From Chionis minor (Eukaryota > Chordata > Aves > Charadriiformes > Chionididae), in the NCBI GenBank assembly GCA_013398295.1, contig VZSF01008499.1:167593-231592 (forward strand): a stretch of 64,000 nt of DNA. Reading direction: 5' to 3'. The notes beneath the pieces were generated by a model. It worked only from the letters and a program-made list of their open reading frames with translations, had not been told where the DNA came from and did not search any database. The translations under genes and the position numbers were made by a program. Below are positions 1-13,560 of this stretch, piece after piece (position 1 is the first letter of the stretch; each line of letters begins with the position of its first letter).

Positions 1-3000
1 TACTCCAGCAAGGAAGGGAGCGAGCAAATGCGAGCTTGCAGGCAGAGGCTTTCTGGGTCAAAGCTTAAAGCAGCTGTGGCTGGAAATTTGACCAAGAAAA
101 AGGGGTATCATCACCAACCCTGAAATGTAATTGTAGGAATTTGACATTGTCTTGCAGTTCATTTTTCATAAAATTCCTCATTTTGCGAATACCTGGCAGG
201 CTGAAGAGAAATGTGGGGATTCTAACGGTGGTTTCCACTCATTTATTAAGTGCCTTTCCTCAGGTGATGTCTGGAGCAGGATCATTTCTTATGTTCTCAA
301 GAATAGATGGAAATTACTTGTTGCCAGTAATAATAAACGGATGGGTTTGGTAGCTCATAAAAATAAAGCCAAGCCTGGAGAGGAATGGCAAAGCAGCCTG
401 ACAAATCTTCTGAACAGCAAAATGAACATCATCTCAAGTACTAGGGAGGTGGCTCTCCGGATGCTAAAAATGCTGACTTTCTCTTTCAGTTGACAGTGAC
501 ATACAACCAAAAAGTTTTCCTGAGACAGCAAAACAATAAAGGAAATTTTAGGCGGAATATTAGGAAAAATGTCCTAATGGTAAAATCTATTAGTCTGTGG
601 CATATCCCTCCCAGGGAAATGATAGAGGGAAGCCTAATTGCTTGAATCATTTAAAACTGGATTGGGGAAAACACTGGAAAATATGCAGTGAATGAAGAGC
701 TACCTCCCACTGACAGATCTTTGATTCCCGTCATTCTTCAAAAAGCCACCACTGCAGTCATTTTGGGAGTGATGGATTGCTGCAGCTTGAGTGCCAAGGC
801 TTCAAAAACGCCAGATCAATTGCATCTGAAAGGGTCTGGGAAGGCGTGCAGGCCACGTTCGATACACGTGGACTCATCCTGCTGCAATCGCGGGAGTTGC
901 TCCGGAGACGAGACAAGCCCCTGCACCTGGGAACTTTGCTAAGCGGCCACGTGCAGCGTTCGTCAGCCTCAACATTCCCTGGTTACCTCAACCTCACCCA
1001 GGTGGGTACCACGTACCTGGCATGACAGCACGAAGTCTGGAGCCTCATGGTCAGAGTTGTTCGAGGATTGAGATGGCTTTTGCTTCTTTAGAATTCCAGG
1101 ATTTTTGGCTGAGCTTTGATTTGGTTTTAGGCGTATTAAATTAATCTTAAATCTGGAGTTTAAGTCTGTCAGTCCTGCAGCTGAAGGACTTGCACGACTG
1201 TTTGCCTAATGCATCAGATGAGGACACCTTTCCTGAATCAGGAATTAAAACCTAATGCTAGCTGGAGCTCCCAGATTGGAAAAACCCTCCATTGAAAATG
1301 CCCTGCTACCGCTGCCCTGAACCTTGGAGCGTCCCATGTCGCCAGAGGGAGAAAGTTCCCTGGCTAGCAAACAGACAAGCTCCGCAGGAACACCGGGAAA
1401 GAGCAAAGACCACAAAGGCAATGTGCTTCCTGCTGGAAAATTTGGAGTTGGGCAGAGATGCTCAGATGGCAAGAAAGCAAACAGTCTAGCCAAACCGTGG
1501 GTACTGCCATGACTGTCCCACACCAACCTGATCGCACAGCTGATGGCAATGCTGAGGAAAGCAATGGAGCAAGGGGGAAACCAAAGGGAGCAGTCCAGAA
1601 AACCTACTGTTCATTTAAAAGAAAGCACGTTAAAAACCATCACAGCCAATCGCATTATTGTTTTTACAGACAATCTCTATAGCTCACGCAAACCTGGTCC
1701 TGTCTGTTCCCCTGTGAAATAAAAATAGGGAATGAGAAAGACAGACACATTTTATTCTGAAGTTTCAAGACTGACAATCAGTTTGAGGACTCAGCTAGTT
1801 TCCAGTCCGCTAGTTAGTTCTCCGCACCATCTCTGTGACCCATCACTGTCACCCTGAATAACGGCGCCTTCAGCCTGCAGAAAGTGCCTTGGGGTTTTCA
1901 CGGGTGAAAATGAAGGAAGCACAAAAATATTTTCAATCAGTACTGGAACAAACTTCACATTGCACAGCTGCAGCGTAAGTGCCGTCCCCCAGAGACCCTC
2001 AAGAATTTGATTAAGGTATATGGAAACTTGACTCATATTTTATGAACATTCATTTTCATGATACATTTTTAAAGGGACAGCATATATTTCCATCATGTGG
2101 AAGAAATGAAGGCTGTTATTTTGACAGGACTAATATGTTTCTAACATGCAGCAGTTTTGATGGCAGCTGAAGAAGCAGCATGGGAGCTGTGGCATTAGCT
2201 GCTGCAGGGGACTCCCTGTTTGGTGGGAGAAGCACTACAAGCCATGGTAGAAATCACAGGATAATCGGGAGGAGCAGAAGAACTTTGAAGAGGGAGGACG
2301 TGGTTTCCCAAGCCATCGTGGGATGTGGCCCCCAGGTTGGTGGGAGCAGAGCTGAGCCCTCAGCAGCAGCAGGCAGGGAAGGAGGGAGGCAGGAGCACAT
2401 CCTGTGCCCACTGGCGAAAGCCTAGCCAAAAAAGCTGTGATGCACTCTGGGACAGAAGATAGCATCCAAGAGGGACGTGGTCCCACCTGTCTGCCCACAA
2501 AAGCCTTTGGGCTGACATCAGAACGGGGGGAAATAAATTAATAAATGGGCAAACACGGAAAAGCACACATTGGACTAATGAATAGCAAAGCTGGGTAACG
2601 CTCAGAAGAGCACATGCTCCTTCAGGCTGTACCACGGGCTGTGAGAACAGCCAGCATGTGCTGCACCAGCCCCAGAAAGCAGGGAGCACGCAAAAACTGC
2701 CTTCCTGTAGACCCTCACATTTCCACAGGCTGCAACCGCAAAACTCATAGGATGCTCTGGCAACAAGGACAGGCTCTGCCCTGCCTTCTACCTGAGCCCC
2801 CAGTGAAGTCAGGGGAGCTATCAGAGATTTACACCCCTGATGACAGCAGAATGAACCCCCTTGTTTGCAGAAAGATGGTTATTCGGTGGAAGACATACTT
2901 TGCTAAAACATCATTATCGCAGTAGGAACTCTCTCCATCTGTTTTTATGTAAATAATTTCAAAGTGTATGATTTATGTAATGGATTTTGTTTGAATTAGT

Positions 3001-5649
3001 TTTCACCAGTGAGATGAGGATAAAGATTTTCTTTTACATTACACAGCTGGTTTTACTTCTTCTTAGCATCCGATACTTTTATTATTTCTATACAAATTCC
3101 TTTACTGCAGGAGATTTATTACTTATAGTAATCTTGCACGGTGTGAATTTCTTATAGCTCATTCATTTGGTCTTTCATGTGACTGCTCTAAACTGGAGAT
3201 AGAATGAAAATGAGGAGATCTAAATCTGGTAAATATTATAGGGTGGTTCATCAAGAGTCATGCCTGCTGTCTCTTTCACACTATCCAACATTTTATACAC
3301 ATCACTCAAGGAATTAACTAACTAGCTAATTCAAAAAGAGCAGCAGAACTGAATTATTTCATGCATCAAAATCCCTCAGAGATGGTGAATATGATGAGGT
3401 TTCAGAGGGAAAGACTGTTTTTATTACCTAGCCAGCCTAAATCCACAGGTGCTAATGCAAATAATAAATAACAATAAAAATTGCAGGAGCAGTTTTGGAA
3501 AATGCATTGATGCTGAACACAAAGCTGCATGAGTCCAGCTGAGAAATTGTTTGAGTACAATGAAATTCTGTTAGGTGACAGAACCAATAGCAAATTTGGG
3601 TGAAACTTCCTGAGTCAGTTGCATCCAAAGAAGAGAAGATACACAAGGTGGGGGAATTATGGACATTCAGATCATTTTCTTTTGGCAATTTCAGAATGAA
3701 ACTTTTTCGCTGTTTTTGTATTGAAACAGCATTACTTTTAGAAATGTTGTTTGATTTAAAGAATAAGAGTAGAATTGATCAGAAGACCAAATAAACTATC
3801 TTTGCCATAGAACGTGATGTTTCATGCGGCCAAAAACCTGCTCATGCGGACTGTGATGTCTGATTGCTTCCTTGACTGAGCAGCTCTTTGCATATCCCTA
3901 TGCTGAGGATTAAAGTTTACTGACAGAAGTCAAGTTCAAGTTGCATGTACTGATGCTTCTTTGTATTACACAAAATTAATCCCCTCCACCTAGAGGGATA
4001 CGCCCACAAGATTTTATTGCCTGCCTTAAGAGTTTATTTGGTACGTATTGAAATAATAGCATTTGTAAATGAAGAATGCGAGAGGCAAGGGGGGAAATGT
4101 TAAGGAAGTATTGCAGCGCTACAGCAGCAGGGAAGCACCATTTAAAACACACTTTAGAGATTAAGGTGTGTAAGCAATTTCTAGGTACCACCCGCATTGA
4201 CCTCTTTACAAATAAGCAAGAGCAGTGAGACAGACAGCTAGAGAGAGGAAGGCATGACACAGGAATCTCTTTTCATTTCAGTCCCAGCCCTGACTGTGCA
4301 GGGTATGGATTAAACAGCTGGAAAGACAGAGGCTGAGGATGACAAACTAACACTCTCTTGCTGAAAGACAGAGCCCACAGAGCCCCTCTGCCGCCCACGG
4401 TGCCCATTTCACATGTCATGACAAGAGAGGAAACCTCAACTCACTCCATCTCTGGAAGCCTCTAGACTTATTGCTGTGTATAACCCTATTGCAGGCCAAG
4501 GTAAAAACCTGTCTCTGAAAGCCCTGACCCTATAGCGGTCTGGGGAGCAAGATCTGGCAGCTTGGTCTGATCCTGCGCCTACACATGGGGCACACGGTCC
4601 CTGAGCATCATAAGGTGTGCGGCTCCATTTCCACTTTGGGCTGCCGTGGGACCAGTATCAGATCCTGACTAAGTCCTCTGCCTGTGAGTGGTACGGAAGG
4701 GAGGCAAAGTATGGAGCTGACACCGCACCTCAGAAGCCAAGGGCTGAAACAGTCTGAATAAAAACACTTTTTCCTCATTTCACTCTCTGGTTTCAAGTGA
4801 ATGGATTAAACACTATTAACCTGGTCCAGATAGAGTAAACCAGTATAAAGCAGAGTAAATACAAGCAATGGCAGAGACAAAGAAGAGATGTAGAAATTGT
4901 TTCTGGGCAGTGTTTGTTACTTTTGCCTACTAAAAAGCATTGTCAACTATACTGGATTTTTACATAGACATACTGGATGTGCCTTCAGTTTTCAATGCTT
5001 TTTCAAAAAAAATGAGTAGGCAATTACTGATCTATTTTATCCTGCTTAAAAAAATAGGATTGCTCATTCTTTCAGTGAGAAATGGAGTTAAGCTTGCGGT
5101 TTCTTTTTGTTTCCTGTACTTACAGCCTCTAAAAATTGATTACTTTGACTTTAAAGCAGCCACTGGAGACCAGTGGATCAATGCATAGGTGGATTTGCCT
5201 AAAGAGTTACTGCACTCTTGCCACAAGGCTAGCACAAGTTATGTTGGACATAAAACAAGGGAAGTAAGATGACTTTGTTAACTTATGGTATATGTTTCAT
5301 TATTGTACAACTCCCCTGCTTGTGGGAATCATTTTTAATCTCAGATTCTATCAGTTGTTCCAGTATAAAGGTGGAAGAAAAAATACTCAGGAATTCCTGA
5401 GGTCTCCTTTGAGTAAGGAAAATAAATCAGAGTATGTCTATTTTTTAAGAATTAACTTCATTCCTTGTCTGTCCTCAATATTGCCACAAAACCAGTGTAT
5501 TTCCTCAAACTGTTGTTTTTGTCCATCACGTTTGTCACAGTCCTTATAGGTCTGCCTCTGTTCTACAGACTGGGCCAGTAACCATTCATGGCGCGAATTT
5601 GATGGCCGGTACCCCAAATTCAGCTTGTCCTCACCAATTGACTCCATCC
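1..5649. other. Intergenic, no gene seen
   Basis: Mostly unique AT-rich DNA. The open frames are short and lack domains. Apart from the E-box/CpG patch near 0.85-0.96 kb, I see nothing I can name. Confidence 0.7.
840..965. promoter_or_regulatory. Small CpG cluster with two CACGTG E-boxes
   Basis: Two palindromic E-boxes (865-870 and 948-953) lie 83 bp apart in a CpG-rich patch (GGCGTGC, TCGCGGGAG, CTCCGGAGACGAGAC, AGCGGCCACGTGC, GCGTTCGTC) within otherwise CpG-poor DNA. No gene start can be assigned. Confidence 0.25.
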
Positions 5650-6260
5650 TCTAAATCACGCAGTGTAAAGAGCCCCACGCTCCAAAGCAGAGGGCAGAGG
5701 AAGCGAGGCGCTCCTCAAAACGGGATGATAACTTCCAATAATAACCTTCGCAAACCAAACCTAGGAGCAAGGCAGCGCGGGCTGGAGCACCATCTGCTGG
5801 CATCCTCCCTGCTGACTGCTTGCATCCGGGCGCCGCATGTTTCGGTTGCTCCCACACATCCCCGGGCACCACAGCTTACTGCCCCCACGGGGACACGGTG
5901 GCTAGGGATCCTCGCTCCCCCCACTTCCCTGTGGGGTAGGGGACACGGCGGCATCCCCTGGGGGGACGCAGGAAGGGGAAGGATCGTGGGCTTCCTCAAC
6001 CACCAAAGAGTGGTAGGAACCCAGGGGGCTGCAAGAGCAGAGGTCCAAGCCTTGCTGGCCACGCTCTCCAGCCCTGCGTCCCCTGGGGCTGCCTGGGGAG
6101 CACGCAGGTGGGTGCAGACCCGCACCCCGAGGCACTGCTCCGCCAGGAGCCCCACCAGGCTGCGCATCCCCTGGGCTCCCCCTGCCCCACCACCTGAGCA
6201 CGGGGGAGACTCCGCAGCCGCTGCTGGAGAGGAGAGGAGAGTGGCTCAGCAAAACCAGCC
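5650..6260. promoter_or_regulatory. Weak CpG-rich block
   Basis: This is the only long GC-rich stretch of the left half, with roughly 30 CpG in about 560 bp by eye. That is a borderline CpG-island ratio. Long open frames on both strands (for example 5599-6321, plus) come from the scarcity of AT-rich stop codons; their products are low-complexity Pro/Ala/Gly/Arg text with no domain. It could be a promoter of a non-coding RNA or an old GC-rich insertion. Confidence 0.3.
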
Positions 6261-6689
6261 CCTCCTCACTGCGCCGTCCATTTCCCAAACTCAACATTTT
6301 TTGCTTTCTGGGTACCACTGACCTTGCCTGAGGCCCTCCCTGAGCAGAGGGGAATACATTTTTGCAAGGTTGATTTGCTGCCAGGAGAATTAAATATGTT
6401 TATTTTTTCTCAGCACGTTACTGCAAGTATTCTCCCTGTAAAGCATCCTTTCACTGTCTGTCTTGTTTAACTGTCAGAGGACATTCGCATATGTTCCCTT
6501 TCCCCACATTAGCTGCTGCAAGCACAATTTGTGTATGAATTTCTTGCCACAGGCATTCCACAGGGGACAGAAGGGCCCAAGCAGCTGTGGAGAAATCCTG
6601 GCTTGCATGGAGGTCTCCACAATTTGGAGCATCTGCAGGCACCAAAAGCGACTTACTGCATAGCCACATTTTATATTTAATAGTCACTG

Positions 6690-7105
6690 GATAAAATACA
6701 CAAACACTGGAGAGAGAGTGCAGAGGAGAGACCAGCAAGAATGATCTCAAAAATGTGACCTCCGAGGAAAGGCCAAACAAACTGAGGCTGCTCAGGACGC
6801 CCTTGAGATGCAAAGACCAAGAAAGGGGAAAGTAACTATCCCGTCATGCTGCAAGGGGAAGCAGTAAGTTATTCTCTGTGTCCCTGGGAATAGGACAAGG
6901 TGTAGAGGGCTCATCTTACCATGAAGAAGGTTCAGACTGGACATTTTGGAGACCTTCCAATAGGACGGATAGCACAGGACTGTGGCGAGTTGTGTGTGGG
7001 ATCTCTATGGCCAGGACCAAGTAAGGCTTTTCTTAAGAATGTGAGAGGTATAACTGATCTTGTTCCAGTGCATGGGGGTGGATCTGAAATCCTTCTCCAG
7101 CTGTG
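6690..7105 (+). mobile_element. Ancient, degraded CR1 LINE fragment
   Basis: Decayed matches run in CR1 order: GCAGAGGAGAGACCAGCAAGAATGATC, GAGGAAAGGCCAAACAAACTGAGGCTG, GGAATAGGACAAGG, CAGACTGGACATT, and a tail like AACTGATCTTGTTCCAGTGCATGGGGGTGGA. The frame is lost. The open frame over 6921-7232 comes from this element. Confidence 0.6.
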
Positions 7106-7726
7106 TCTCCTGGGAGCAAACCGATGCATCCCTGGCAGAGCCTTTTCAGGAGGAAACACATCTGTCCCCTCAGAGGCACAACTTGGGTGTCTGGAGAACA
7201 GGAGAGAAGCTATGAATGAAGTTACGGATTAGATGAAAGTGGATGTCCAGAATCACAGGTTCAAATTTAGGCAGAAATTATGCCCAAAATCTACCATGGC
7301 CTCTTAAACATTTTTTCTCCCACTTTGGAGCTGAAGTTTAGTCCTCCCTGCCACAGTCTCATGAATAATGTTAATGAAGATCAGGCCAATGTCTAAGCAT
7401 GCTCAGTGTCTCCTGGCATTTTAGGGCCCAGTTGTATTATTATGCATTATTTCTGTGCACATACTCAACCTTATAAGCTAAATCTGGTTAGAAAAACTCA
7501 GGGGACATTTTAGACTCCAACAGACAGACAGAAAATTTGCCATGTTGGAGTATACATAAGGACTCTTTGTCTGCATAAAACTGAGAATTCCCATGGTCAA
7601 TGACTAGATGTGTGAGGAAGGCGAGAGCAAGGAGATTTTTAAGGAAAGCTAGAAGACTGAATGCAAGACTAAGTTTCAAATGTTTTCAAATCTCTGTCAC
7701 TAGCATTATTGCACTTAATAGAAATC

Positions 7727-7742
7727 ATGCTAATATGCAAAT
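7727..7742 (+). promoter_or_regulatory. Abutting pair of POU/octamer motifs
   Basis: ATGCTAAT is followed immediately by a perfect octamer ATGCAAAT. The surroundings (about 7,650-7,880) are AT-rich, unique, and include TTGCACTTAATAG and repeated ATGTTTTCAA. This suggests, but does not prove, an Oct/POU-bound enhancer. Confidence 0.3.
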
Positions 7743-10700
7743 GTTTTCAATTCAGCTATTATCTTTTCATGTTTTATTTGTTTATTTAGTCATGGTGTTA
7801 ACAGAAAAAATATCTCTTCAGCATAATGCCTTCAGGGATATTAAAGAAAGTTCCCTTATTATTTCATGCAGCTCCTGATAATAGTGTACATGCTTTATAT
7901 TGATGTAGCAGATCACTAAAAGCATTCCCTCACAAGACATACAAATCCAGCATTTTGTATTTTGCACTCATGCAAAGGGATAACAGAAAAAAATTATGAG
8001 AGACATAGACCAACAAGCTAGGAAAAATCCTACAGTCAAGCAACACAAAGAGCCAAATACTCAATCCTCTTAAAAATCAGGTCTTCCTAACTCCCCTTTT
8101 AGATCCTGATATGTAACTCACACCAACTCACCTGTTTGGGTATGTCTGGAAGACAAATTCAGCTCTGGATTTCACTCTGCAGGCAGAACCCCATGGATGC
8201 TTCAAATGTCTCAAATGTGTCTCTGGCTGAGGGTTAAATTTTAATCTGCACTTTTAAGTACATTTGGTGGCGAGTGAAAAAATTCATAGAGAAAAGAAAC
8301 ATTGCTGTAACAAGTTTTTTGAAATGTCATCTATTTGAAATGGCCCTGAATGCTGTACAGGTAGATTAACCCAGCTGGTGAGGTAGATGAACGTGTTGCA
8401 AGCAGCTGATCTGCTTATCCACTTCAGGTAATTCAATATACAATGCGACTGATACATGCTAGGAAAAGAAATGGTAGGACGTTTCTCCAAAGTCTATTAT
8501 GTGCATCTATGTGTATGAGCAAAATATGGATTAATTCAGCGATCATCAAGATGGCAGCGTGAGAGAGCTTCTTTGTTATGACTGTACAGGCTGTAGGGAC
8601 ATTTTTTTCTGAATAAGGAAAGACTCTGATAATGAATAATTTCTTGAAAGCATACCAGGTTGCTTGTTATATGTTTCAGTACTATGACAGAAGACCAAGT
8701 TTTGTAAAAAAAGCACTCTCTATCTTACCAGTATCTGTGTCCTACCAATACATAGGGTACAAAGCTGACCCCTCAGTGGAGACAAGCACCGAGTGTAAAA
8801 CTTGTTACAGAAGCTTATGCCTTGAGAGAGCGTTAGCCTCCTATTTGTCTGGACTGCATCAACATTGCAATGAAAACAAGCCAAACTCATCAAAGGCCAC
8901 GAATGCCACATTCTCTCTGCTGTGTTGATGAAACTTTTAATTACAAAATGAGTGAAATTAGTTAAACTCCATAAAACTGTTGATTGTGCTGGCGTAGCAC
9001 AATCACAGTCATTGCAGAGACATACCTTTCTGCTAGCTCTTTCCCCTTTCTCGTAGGAATATTGCTCCAAAAACATGGAAGAACAGAATTTTGAAACTGC
9101 ACAAAATGCAATTTGCATCACTGGTTTTGCGATGCCGCTGTTAACAGCCAAAATCAATAAACTGTTTAAGTGTGTCGGTATGCTTTGCTGGCTGCACATA
9201 GGTATGAAATGAACCCAGTTTCTGGTGTAGCCTTGTGAATTGGAGAAACTGAGTGTATTGGAAGAACTCCATATTCACTCACTGGAAAAGTGAGGAATTT
9301 ATCTCTCAAAGCACACTTACAAATCTGCTCATTGTTGAATAAGAAGTACGTAAAATGGATCATATTCATTTTTGGTGCGATTATGTCATCCTGAAAAATG
9401 GGTTCAACTCTGCATGTCTGAAATTCCAGACCTCACACTTCATCCTGTGATTCTTCTGCATGATTTTGTAACAGCAGTGTCCATCAGTGAATTCAGCTTG
9501 AAGTATGCTAAGACTGTGAGTCTCGAATTCATAATTCATGAAAATAAAACATTGCAGGAATGTGAAATAAATATGTGTGAATAAAAATATTCCCTAACAG
9601 GAACTGCATAGATTTTAAGAGTTACACCAAAAACCTTCTGGACAATTATTGATAATAATAATCTCTAGATGCTAAGGAAAATAACTGCTGAAATACTTCT
9701 ACGTAAGTTCTCTTAGAAATGTCTATTATGTTGTATTTCTATGCTGCACAGTTGAGCAAAGAGGGGTGCCATGTACTGTACTGTATTACATATTAGTAAG
9801 GCAAGATATTGGCTGTATGAGGCATGGGAAAGGCAAAACCTCTATTATTTCTGAGTTAGATAAATCCTCTTTGATTTTTCTGAAATAAGATAGCAGGACA
9901 AATACTGAGAAAGCGAGCCATCTGATAAAAAGCAATCTTTGGAATCTAATCCAACAATAATGATGGCCAGATTTCTACAGGGATAACAGACAAAGCTCCC
10001 ACAGGATACATCTACAGCAGTAAATTAAGAAGTGCCAGGAAACATACTGTGTTCTCCCAAACAGCTCCTGGGCATGGTGGACAGAGATTGCTGTCTCCAC
10101 ATTGCTCTTGTTGGGCCCATATTTACCAGCATGCATCTTCCAACAGACACGCGTACCTCTTGCTTTAACCGCTCCCGTAACGAATCCCTACGTCATTGCA
10201 GCAGCTTGATGAAGAAGAGCCTGAGATCTGGAGAAAGGGGATCTTCTTAGACGTTCCTCCCATGCTCACTGCAGCCTTGTCTCACAGGTAGCTGCAGGAC
10301 TGGCCCCGCACTTGGACACGTGGAACTCTCTGAAAGAGAGGACAGAGCTGGCTTTCGTCAGTGCATCCAGCACTGTCGCCCACTTGCCGCACCGCGCTCA
10401 GCAGCTTCCTTCAATGTGTTTTGCAGGTGCTGAGCAGTGAGAGCTGCATGCTTTGACGCAATAGGAGCATTACCCACTGAGGCTGTGTCCACTTGCCCAG
10501 AAACACCCAGCAGCCCTGCCCAAGGAGCCATGAGCAGATAGAAACACTTCAGCTGCTCCCATGGTGAGCAGACGGTGCCTACTGCCGTTGTCCCGCATTT
10601 TTGGGATGAGTTGACAAGCTGTATGATGCCCTGGGACTGTATTCCCCTCAGGGCTCCCAGGCAGGGGTCTGCGCTGGTGCCACCCTCTGATGGGGACTCG

Positions 10701-12013
10701 GAGGACACTGGAGGAAGGCGTAGCTGCTGAGCGCTTGACCACCATCAGTGCAAGGCTAGGAACCTCAGCTCCAGGATGAAACCACCTCTGATGGCTACAC
10801 CCAATTCCCTGCTTGCTTGCACACACACTGAATGCCAAGTCACTCCAAGAAGTCAAAAGACAGCACAATGAATGGAGCCAAGAATCAGATCAAATCGGAT
10901 TGAGACCTCTAAAAGCCTTAGTCATATGAGTATCTCACAAAATGGTTTCTTTCAACTCCAGCCTCATATCACCAGTGTTTGCTTGTCAAAATCAGCAACT
11001 TCTGTGTTGCTCCACCGTACGTTGGCTGTGTGTGGCTTTTTTTGCCCTTAAAAGCAATCAGCACAAACTGAAGGCATCCCAGGCACTTGCTGGAGTCCAA
11101 GTACATGGGGAGGGCTGAGCTACCGCCACACCCCCGGCTGAGTTGTGCTCTTCAGTTCCGGCACCTTCCCAAGCACAGAAACACCAAACACAGCTGAAAG
11201 GCCCCACCGAGCTAAATAACAACCAAAACCCTCACCCAATTCCTGTGCAGGTGGATTTGTCTTGTCTGCCTCCACTGGTTTCTTTTCAGGTTTAATCACA
11301 ACTGTAAAGACTATCTGTTTATCCAGCTAAGAAGTTAACTAATGGATGGGATGTGCTTAATGACATGGGGGTGGGTCATTAGCTCGTGACACCTTTTTTC
11401 AGTAAAGTGTATTGGGTTCCTGGGTTTTTTACAGCCCAGGGGCAAGTCAGTGTGCCAGGAAAAAACGTTAAAATCCCAGAGCCCAGTTACACAACTAAAT
11501 ACACAGTTAGTGACACATGCAGTGAAGGAAGCCAAGCTCAGCTCTTCCTACATCAACGTTGGGATTTACAAAATTATTGCCCTCAGGCTGGCCACACCAG
11601 CCTGCACGCTGTCCCCTTTCACCCCCTTGTCGCAGGGCAGTAGCTGGATCTCCTCAGGCTTTGTTGGATGCTGCCTGCAGGAGTGGCCCATGTGCAGTGA
11701 TGGAGGGACCTCTGATAAGCCCCGGGGTGGGACCTGTCCTCAGGGCATGTTCAGCCTGAGCATCACAGCTGTGCACTCAGCCTCTGCCCACCCTCAGTGT
11801 GCTGTCCTCAGCGTGAGGCGGCAAGTGAAGTAAAACCAATCACATCACGTAAAGTCCAGTAAAATCACGTGGGAATTAAATGCTGGGGATTTTTTCGCCT
11901 TTAAAAGTACTTCAAGGTTAAGCCTCCTCGCTGTCCTTATTTCAGTCAGACCTAACAGGCTCTTTGGTGGAATCAGATTGATTTCTTTTTTTTTGCTCAG
12001 AATTATATTTTTA

Positions 12014-12060
12014 GATATATATATACACACATCCGCATATATATACACACACACATATAT
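12014..12060. repeat. (AT)n/(AC)n microsatellite
   Basis: Interrupted alternating AT and AC dinucleotides (GATATATATATACACACAT then ATATATATACACACACAC). Confidence 0.9.
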
Positions 12061-12699
12061 TTCATATTTGACAGCTAGATCAACAGCTGTAAATAGTCGC
12101 ATTTAATTAAGGTAGCACTCCCAGTCTCCTGGCTCTTCACATCTGCACCTGCTTCACACTGATTATGTTCTGGGTATATTCACAAACCTCAGCTGAGATC
12201 CTGCATGTCATGGTGCTTGTCTTCGCATTTCTCTGGTCTCACTAGCAGTGCCTACACACTGAGGTCCACGGGACCTTTTGCCTTAGGGACACAGGTAAAT
12301 CCTGTTAGTTTTTTTCCAAGGTCCGTGTTTCTTTGTCATCTGAAATTCATAACTGGCTTCTTATCTAAAATATCATTGGGATGTGTAGTCTATTCCTACT
12401 GAATCCAAGCTTGGCGCAGCTGAAGGCCCTTGAAACCCCTGTTAAATCATGGCTTACCTGCAGTTCTGTTTTTCCAATGGTACCACACAGAAAAGAAGTA
12501 CATATGGTAGGCCCACTGCAGCAGGCAGCCACATGAGGCTTGCCGCACTATTTTAGTGGTGAATCTTGGGGCCAGCCCATCATCATGTAAATCCACACTC
12601 CTTTGTTGGTGTTGTTTTGTAGGAACTTAGTACCATTAGTGTCTCCCCAAGTCCAACAAAACAGCTCATCAGTGGGGAACCCACCAGCCCTGTTTTGCA

Positions 12700-13560
12700 A
12701 GTGAAAGGCTCATCATGAAGTCTTTCAATATCAGCAGGCTATTTAAAAATTGAATTTGTGGCACTCTGCAAGAGACTTCTGTAATTTCAATTAGGCTTTC
12801 TTTGGAATGGGCTATCTGAGAAAAGAACAGTTTTGGAAAATAAAGGCTTTATCTACTTATTAGCAAGTCAATAAAAGCCATGAAGACTCCAAACTTCTGC
12901 TTTGGCTTTGTGTGCATTAACAGGCCAAACAACCTAGCTTCATTTGAAACTGGTTTCAAATTACTTGCAGATGGCTGGATGTAGATGAAAGACTGCATAA
13001 AGGTGTTCCTTATTCTACTCTCTGCTCCCTAGACTATTGGGCTATGTGCTGACACTTGGATGCTTGTTTTACAATATCATTTGACATGTGGGATTTATGT
13101 GTCAAAATTTCATTTAAAGCCAAGAAAATGTCAGCTAGCAAGTACAGAGAAGCAGCAAAAAGACCGTGCTTTTCAAGACAGAAGTCAGTGAGTCGGACGC
13201 TGCCAAGTCTTAACCCTGTACCAAGCACACACAGACAAAAATTTGACCCAACTGCCAGAAAACTAAGATTCCTTTGGTGTGTTCTGCTGAGATTCCATTA
13301 CTGCCTTTATCATTAAGAAAATAATGTAATAAAATGAGACCTTTTCCCTGAATGCATTAATAAAGATAACTTGTTGGTCAAGCTCCAAAACCACTGGAGC
13401 CACATTTAATTTACTGCTTTTATGGATTTAGGATTTGGTTTGCTGCTATGTTCAGTCCACTGCAACAATATAATGGGAAATTGTAATGGCATGTTTAAAA
13501 GAAAGGGTTCATAATCTATCACTGAAGCTTTAAAATGTCTTCTGCAGACACCCACAATTA
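12700..13560. promoter_or_regulatory. Candidate conserved noncoding element
   Basis: This is unique, non-repetitive, AT-rich DNA with homeobox-type words (TTTCAATTAGGC, CATTAATAAAG, CATTTAATTTAC, CACAATTAAAT), TTTATGG, and no CpG decay pattern typical of repeats. The call rests on texture only. Confidence 0.22.

Noticed and set aside
5599..6321. 240-codon plus-strand open frame
   Set aside because: It lies in the GC-rich block, where stops are rare on all strands (long frames also occur on the minus strand). The product is low-complexity with no domain.
8720..9199. 159-codon minus-strand open frame
   Set aside because: Cysteine- and serine-rich text with no domain. It is isolated, with no exon partners or promoter features.
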